This document shows positions 24,176 through 24,234 of a stretch of 24,234 nucleotides of DNA, piece after piece. Location of the stretch: positions 1 through 24,234 of IMG/VR virus record IMGVR_UViG_3300025128_000325. The stretch is one strand, 5' to 3'. Below the pieces are notes generated by a model. The model did no database searches. It worked only from the letters and a program-made list of their open reading frames with translations, and was not told the DNA's origin. Origin of the DNA: a virus. The translations under genes and the position numbers were made by a program. The first letter of the stretch is position 1; each line of letters begins with the position of its first letter.

Positions 24176-24234
24176 AACATATCCTTTCTTTTTATAATTT
24201 CTATATACCCCTTAAAGAGAATACTCTCTATTAT
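24176..24234 (-). promoter_or_regulatory. Leader of replication operon with hairpin, candidate promoter
   Basis: The 59 bases upstream of the DUF3310 gene are AT-rich and non-coding in this strand. AGAGA (24216-24220) and TCTCT (24225-24229) form a perfect 5-bp stem with a 4-base loop. Downstream, in the direction of the genes, follow TTTAAGGGGTATATAG and then the ribosome binding site. A 5-7 bp hairpin with a small loop is what phage N4 virion RNA polymerase uses as promoter, so this is a candidate start for the injected polymerase. With one copy and the window ending here, the call is weak. Confidence 0.35.

Noticed and set aside
1-24234. Recurrent T7-style 20-23 base promoters in intergenic gaps
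   Set aside because: The gaps are nearly all under 30 bases and filled by ribosome binding sites. I could not find a repeated promoter sequence by eye. A motif search over the whole genome would be needed.
1-24234. tRNA genes or integrase/attachment sites
   Set aside because: No cloverleaf-like sequence, recombinase motif or duplicated attachment core was seen in the small non-coding gaps.

Overview
This window is part of the genome of a tailed double-stranded DNA phage with a short, T7-like (podovirus) organisation. The DNA is AT-rich (roughly one third G+C by eye), and the genes are tightly packed with strong AGGAG-type ribosome binding sites. The virion proteins look like those of marine podoviruses of Alphaproteobacteria, for example SAR11/SAR116-type hosts. 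That host assignment is an inference from style and composition. Terminase, portal, capsid, tail-tube and lysis genes are not in the window.

Layout. Positions 1-16249 (+ strand) are the end of a late structural operon. It runs from a 5'-truncated tail fibre/tip protein through a tail assembly chaperone-like protein, a gp13-like GNAT-fold protein and two small Gly/Ala-rich virion proteins to three giant proteins of 1166, 1415 and 1261 residues. These sit where T7 keeps its DNA-ejection proteins. Positions 16302-24175 (- strand) are a replication operon. Read from the right, it holds a DUF3310 protein, a zinc-ribbon protein, family A DNA polymerase, HNH endonuclease, 5'-3' exonuclease, RusA-like resolvase, primase-helicase, a T7-type RNA polymerase and a small unknown protein. 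The two operons converge on a bidirectional terminator at about 16248-16298. No stretch over 300 bases lacks a gene.

The main result is that the giant putative ejected proteins each carry, or appear to be, an enzyme. The 1166-aa protein contains a T4-lysozyme-like domain with Glu/Asp/Thr in place. The 1415-aa protein begins with a staphylococcal-nuclease-like domain with all five key residues and matching spacing. The 1261-aa protein reads as a complete second single-subunit RNA polymerase (GR motif, motifs A, B and C). A T7-type phage with a conventional RNA polymerase at the far end of its replication operon plus a second polymerase encoded among the virion proteins suggests an N4-like strategy. 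In this model an injected polymerase transcribes the replication operon, and the second polymerase made from it takes over later. A 5-bp-stem hairpin just upstream of the replication operon is a candidate promoter for the injected enzyme.

A second result concerns the whole window. I found no CCWGG (CCAGG/CCTGG) anywhere, and all 19 Pro-Gly pairs I could find are encoded CCC-GG or CCG-GG in a genome that otherwise prefers CCT/CCA for proline. This looks like selection against an EcoRII/Dcm-type recognition site.
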